From assembly GCA_963728875.1 (NCBI GenBank), contig CAVSLJ010000001.1, positions 62,001-126,000 on the forward strand: a stretch of DNA of 64,000 nt, written 5' to 3'. How positions within the stretch are numbered: position 1 is the stretch's first letter; each line of letters begins with the position of its first letter. Below, one piece after another: positions 60,542 to 64,000 of this stretch. The notes below the pieces were generated by a model that saw only the letters and a program-made list of their open reading frames with translations, was not told the DNA's origin and did no database searches. Made by a program: the position numbers and the translations under genes. This DNA is from DASUPK01 sp963728875. Lineage in GTDB: Bacteria; Actinomycetota; Thermoleophilia; Solirubrobacterales; 70-9.

Positions 60542-61276
60542 ATGCTTACGGTGGTCGCGTTGGGAACGGCGACGGCGCTGGCCACAGGCCTCGGCGCAAT
60601 CCCGGTGTTCCTGCTGCGCTCGCGGGCGGCGCGGTGGGAGCCGGCGCTCTGGGGGCTCGCCGCGGGGGTGATGACAGTCGCGGCGGTCGTCGGCCTGCTG
60701 CGTCCCGCGATCAACCGCGGTTCGGCCGGCGCGGTACTCGGGGGGCTGCTCGCCGGCGTGGCATTTCTCGCGATCACCCACGTCGTCCTGCGCGGGCGCG
60801 ACGTCCACGTCGGCCGGCTGCGGGGCTCCGACGTGCGGACCGCCGTCCTCGTCTTCTCCGTCCTCTTCGTGCACAGCCTCCCGGAGGGGCTCGCGGTCGG
60901 GACCGCGTACGCCTCCGGGACCGCGGGGCTCGGTGCCTTCGTCGTGCTGGCGATCGCGCTGCAGAACATCCCCGAGGGGACGAGCGTGGCGATCCCGATG
61001 GCCGAGGCCGGGTTCAGCCGCTCCCAGCAGTTCTGGGGGGCGGTGCTGACCAGCTCCCCGCAACCTGTGGGCGCGGCCATCGCCTACGCCCTGGTGGAGA
61101 CGGTCGAGTCGCTGCTCGCCGTCTCGTTCGCCTTCGCCGCGGGGGCGATGCTGGCCCTGGTCGCCTGGGACCTCCTGCCCCGGACTCTTTCGCCAACGGG
61201 GTGGAGCGGCCCGCTCGGAATGCTCGCGGGCGGCCTGGTGATGCTCGGGCTGAGCGCGGCGCTCGGAGTCAGCTGA
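60542..61276 (+). CDS. ZIP-family metal transporter
   Basis: A 244-residue protein with eight helices. The metal path is seen in VHSLPEGLAVGTAY (helix 4) and LQNIPEGTSVAIPM (helix 5), each with the HxxPE or NxPEG motif of bacterial ZIP proteins. The loop between helices 3 and 4 contains the histidine in RDVHVGRL. It could import zinc, iron or other divalent ions. It is 37 bases from the divergent treT and has no visible Zur-like box. Confidence 0.85.
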   Translation: MLTVVALGTATALATGLGAIPVFLLRSRAARWEPALWGLAAGVMTVAAVVGLLRPAINRGSAGAVLGGLLAGVAFLAITHVVLRGRDVHVGRLRGSDVRTAVLVFSVLFVHSLPEGLAVGTAYASGTAGLGAFVVLAIALQNIPEGTSVAIPMAEAGFSRSQQFWGAVLTSSPQPVGAAIAYALVETVESLLAVSFAFAAGAMLALVAWDLLPRTLSPTGWSGPLGMLAGGLVMLGLSAALGVS

Positions 61277-61291
61277 CGCCCCCGAGGGACA

Positions 61292-62515
61292 TCAGTCGAC
61301 CTTCGGCGGCTCGAGAGGATCGATCGCCATCGGCTCCTCGTGCCACTCGGTCGGGAACGCCACCTCGACGTCGAGCGCCTCGCGCGGCGGTTCGGTCTCC
61401 GTGCCGACGCGATCGTGGTAGAGCAGGGGCGCGAGGTAGCGCGCGCTGATCTTCTGCGGAGGCCACCAGAGGGCGTCAAGGGACGCTCTGCCCTCGCCGC
61501 CGCCTCCGGCCACATCCGCTTGGAGGCTGACGGATTCGTCTCCCGTCAGGACCTTGCCTCGCAGCACCGGGCGGAACGGCTCGGGCGCCGGGCCCACGCC
61601 GAGCCGATGAGCGATGTCCTGGGCGGCGGTGTCGGCCTGTTGGGTGGCGAGACCGCCCTGCTTGATCGGGAAGGTCGTGCCGTCCCCCGCTGCGTAGACG
61701 TCGTCGGCGCCCGTGACCCGGGAGTGCTCGTCGACGGGTATGAAGCCGTTCGCATCGCCGGGAAGGCCCTTGATGCCCGGGCCCTCCATCAGCGGCAGGG
61801 CAACGACCTCGGCGGGACCGAGGACTCGACCCCCCGGGCTCAGCTTGATTCCATCGCTGCCGACCTCGCGCACCGTCGCACCTGAGATCACCTGGATGCC
61901 TCGCCCCCTGAGCAGCTCCTCGATCGCGGCGCTGGCGTTGGGACCGAACACGGCCAGCGGGCTCGACTCGGGGGTGATGACGGCGATCTTCACGTCAGCC
62001 CCCCTCTGCACGGCTCGGCGCTGGGTCATCAGGGCGATCTCGTAGAGCGGCAGCGACCAGGTGATTCCCCCCGGCACGACGAAGGCCAGGCGGCGATCCC
62101 CCCGCTCCGCTCGATCGATGAGCTGGTCCGGACTGAACGGGTCCGGCGAGGGAAAGGTTGTCACTCCCTGGAGCGCGGGGACGAAGCGACCACCGGCGCA
62201 GACGATCAGGAAGTCGTAGTCGAGGGTGGATCCGTCGTCCAGCTCGACCCGGTGGTCTTGCGGCTGCACCGAGGCCACTGCGCGTTGGACGAAGCTCGCC
62301 CCCCGATCGGCCGCCAGCGGCTGCAGCTCGTAGCGCGCCGCGGGATCGAGATCGAACGGCTCCTCGACCAGCAGCGGCTTGTAGAGGAAGTCCGGCTTCG
62401 GGGCGACGAGCGTCAGCTCCACCTGATCGCCGGCGAGGTCCGCCATCGCGAGCAGCGCCTCGATCCCGGCGACACCTCCACCGACGATTACGACGCGTGC
62501 CTCGTTCGCGGCCAT
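61292..62515 (-). CDS. FAD-dependent NAD(P)/quinone-type oxidoreductase
   Basis: A 407-residue protein: RVVIVGGGVAGIEALLAMAD is the N-terminal FAD motif, LDYDFLIVCAGGRFVP the family's second flavin motif, and DVYAAGDGTTFPIKQGGLAT the C-terminal one. VVALPLMEGPGIKGLP and HRLGVGPAPEPFRPVLRGKV resemble sulfide:quinone oxidoreductase-like and type II NADH dehydrogenase-like proteins. The cysteines needed for sulfide oxidation are not evident, so SQR activity is doubtful. The donor is unknown. Confidence 0.78.
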   Translation of the reverse strand: MAANEARVVIVGGGVAGIEALLAMADLAGDQVELTLVAPKPDFLYKPLLVEEPFDLDPAARYELQPLAADRGASFVQRAVASVQPQDHRVELDDGSTLDYDFLIVCAGGRFVPALQGVTTFPSPDPFSPDQLIDRAERGDRRLAFVVPGGITWSLPLYEIALMTQRRAVQRGADVKIAVITPESSPLAVFGPNASAAIEELLRGRGIQVISGATVREVGSDGIKLSPGGRVLGPAEVVALPLMEGPGIKGLPGDANGFIPVDEHSRVTGADDVYAAGDGTTFPIKQGGLATQQADTAAQDIAHRLGVGPAPEPFRPVLRGKVLTGDESVSLQADVAGGGGEGRASLDALWWPPQKISARYLAPLLYHDRVGTETEPPREALDVEVAFPTEWHEEPMAIDPLEPPKVD

Positions 62516-62682
62516 GGGACAAGCCTACGAAGCCACGCCCTCGAGGTCCATCGGTGCTCGACACCCGGCTGCGCTCAGTAGTTCGCCACAGGCCCAAGAC
62601 CGGTGTGCCACGCGGATGAATCGTCGCCTGTTCAGCCATAGGTTGCCCACGCAGACCATTCGCCATCTGAAAAGGGGATTCG

Positions 62683-64000
62683 ATGACCGTTTCGACCGCA
62701 CTGCTCCGTCGCTTCGAGGACCTCGCTAAGCAGGACACCGACTACGCGGGGGGCAAGGGCGCGAACCTCGGCGAGATGACCGCGGCGGGCCTGCCGGTTC
62801 CCTCTGGCTTCGTTGTCGGCGCCTCCTCCTACGCCCTCTTCTGTGACACCGGCGGCCTTCGCGACCGCATCGAGGAGCGGCTCTCCTCGGTCGACGTGGA
62901 CGACACCGCCGCCCTTGACGTCGCCACCAAGCAGGTCCGCAAGATGGTCGAGGCGGAGCCGGTCCCGGACGACGTTGCAAGTGAGATCCGCGACGCCTAT
63001 CTGAAGCTCGCGGGGGATCGCGACAACCCGCCGGTCGCAGTCCGCTCCTCGGCGACCGCCGAGGACACCGAGGCTGCCTCCTTCGCCGGCATGAACGAGA
63101 CCTTCCTCAACGTCCGCGGCCCCGATGAGGTCGTCGACGCGGTCCGCCGCTGCTGGTCTTCCCTTTTCGGCGCCCGGACCGTCTTCTACCGCGCGAAGCA
63201 GGGCTTCGGCCAGGCGGACATGGACATCGCGGTCGTCGTCCAGCTCCAGATTCTCTCCACGCGCGCGGGGGTGATGTTCACCATCGACCCGGCTTCAGGC
63301 GACCACGATCGCCTAGTGATCGAGGGCTCCCTCGGCCTTGGCGAGTCGGTCGTCTCGGGCCAGGTCTCCCCGGACCGCTACGTGGTCGACAAGGAGACGC
63401 TCCACATCATCAAGCGCGACGTGAAGCGCAAGGAGCTCGTCATCGAGCCCCTCCCCGATGGCGGCACCCGGACACGGGAGCTCTCCGGCGATGAGTCGAT
63501 CCAGCCGGTCCTCACGGACGACGAGGTCCGCCGCGTCGCCGAGCTCGGCATTCGCGACGAGAAGCACTACGGCACTCCGCAGGACACCGAGTGGGCGTTC
63601 GACGAGGAGGGCATCGCCTGGATGCTCCAGTCCCGGCCCGTGACCTCCTCCGGCGGCGACACCTCCGTGTCGATCGCCGAGCCGGAGGGCGAGGCGCTGG
63701 TCCGCGGCCTGGGCGCCGCTCCCGGCGTCGGACATGGCGAGGTGAAGATCATCTCCGAGATCGGCCAGGGCAATGATCTGAAGGAGGGTGACGTCCTGGT
63801 CACCCACATGACGGCGCCCGACTGGGTCCCCCTGATGAGGCGCTCGGCCGCGATCGTCACGGACTCCGGCGGCATGACCTGCCACGCCGCGATCGTCTCG
63901 CGCGAGCTCGGCATTCCCTGCGTCGTCGGCGCCGCCGACGCGACTTCAAAGCTCCGTGACGGTGAGCTCGTCACCGTGGACGCCACGCACGGGACGGTGT
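62683..64000 (+). CDS. ppsA: Phosphoenolpyruvate synthase, N-terminal part (runs off right edge)
   Basis: The ATG at 62683 (AAAAGGGG ahead) opens a frame that reaches the window end, 439 codons. YAGGKGANLGEMTAAGLPVP and PVAVRSSATAEDTEAASFAG are the PEP-synthase/PPDK ATP-grasp motifs, GVMFTIDPASGDHDRLVIEG continues it, and SGGMTCHAAIVSRELGIPCV contains the phosphorylated histidine of the swivelling domain. The PEP-binding barrel lies beyond the window. The start PVPSGFVV layout and single ATP-grasp favour PEP synthase (pyruvate + ATP to PEP) over PPDK. Confidence 0.85.
   Translation, partial: MTVSTALLRRFEDLAKQDTDYAGGKGANLGEMTAAGLPVPSGFVVGASSYALFCDTGGLRDRIEERLSSVDVDDTAALDVATKQVRKMVEAEPVPDDVASEIRDAYLKLAGDRDNPPVAVRSSATAEDTEAASFAGMNETFLNVRGPDEVVDAVRRCWSSLFGARTVFYRAKQGFGQADMDIAVVVQLQILSTRAGVMFTIDPASGDHDRLVIEGSLGLGESVVSGQVSPDRYVVDKETLHIIKRDVKRKELVIEPLPDGGTRTRELSGDESIQPVLTDDEVRRVAELGIRDEKHYGTPQDTEWAFDEEGIAWMLQSRPVTSSGGDTSVSIAEPEGEALVRGLGAAPGVGHGEVKIISEIGQGNDLKEGDVLVTHMTAPDWVPLMRRSAAIVTDSGGMTCHAAIVSRELGIPCVVGAADATSKLRDGELVTVDATHGTV

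Overview
The window is high-GC DNA from a bacterium that is most likely an actinobacterium, possibly of the Thermoleophilia/Solirubrobacterales type. That placement is inference. It rests on GC-rich codon use, many GTG/TTG starts, short or absent leaders, a split SUF locus with a SufU-type scaffold and a Rieske protein ahead of sufB, a WS/DGAT acyltransferase, a DUF2236 protein and a single-cassette xylose-type transporter. I see no tRNA, rRNA or CRISPR array.

Bases 1-25,300 are a mixed accessory region. It opens with the end of an IS1182-type transposase, then a CPA1 antiporter, a decayed small gene and a broken APC permease. Next comes an intact acetoin catabolism operon on the minus strand (acoX-acoA-acoB-acoC plus a 2,3-butanediol/alcohol dehydrogenase). 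Upstream of it, pointing away, lie a 25-bp x 5 tandem repeat and an AcoR-like GAF regulator. A remnant of a short-chain dehydrogenase and 1.4 kb of gene-free DNA follow. From 14.1 to 18.4 kb is an IS nest: an IS1182 copy is split by an intact 1516-bp IS110-family element, and a second, truncated IS1182 lies head to head with it. Because the interrupted reading frame can be rejoined exactly, the IS110 ends and the original target are known. The IS110 right-end noncoding DNA carries both halves of that target in the arrangement expected of a bridge-RNA target-binding loop. The second IS1182 is fused to a broken surface-polysaccharide cluster (methyltransferase, O-antigen ligase, sugar-phosphate transferase) and a sulfur-carrier cluster (MoaD-like, rhodanese-ThiF, rhodanese), most of which carry frameshifts.

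Bases 25,300-64,000 are compact and mostly intact. They hold htpX with a divergent MarR regulator; an Rrf2 regulator with sufC-sufS-sufU; a six-gene insert (secreted protein, SnoaL-GMC oxidoreductase-SnoaL, DUF2207, LemA); and Rieske-sufB-sufD. A zinc-uptake operon follows, behind a Zur/Fur-like box: a small cysteine-free protein, a permease-lipoprotein fusion, the ATPase, a second permease and a Fur-family repressor. After that come a block of small membrane proteins with a polytopic protein, a heme-oxygenase-like protein, a cysteine-less thioredoxin-fold protein, ispH, a wax-ester synthase, a subtilisin, an EamA-like transporter, a xylose-type ABC operon with its ROK regulator, a TreT-like trehalose synthase, a ZIP transporter, an FAD oxidoreductase and the start of a PEP synthase. 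A short intergenic repeat family (four copies) is scattered between genes from 23.5 to 54.4 kb.
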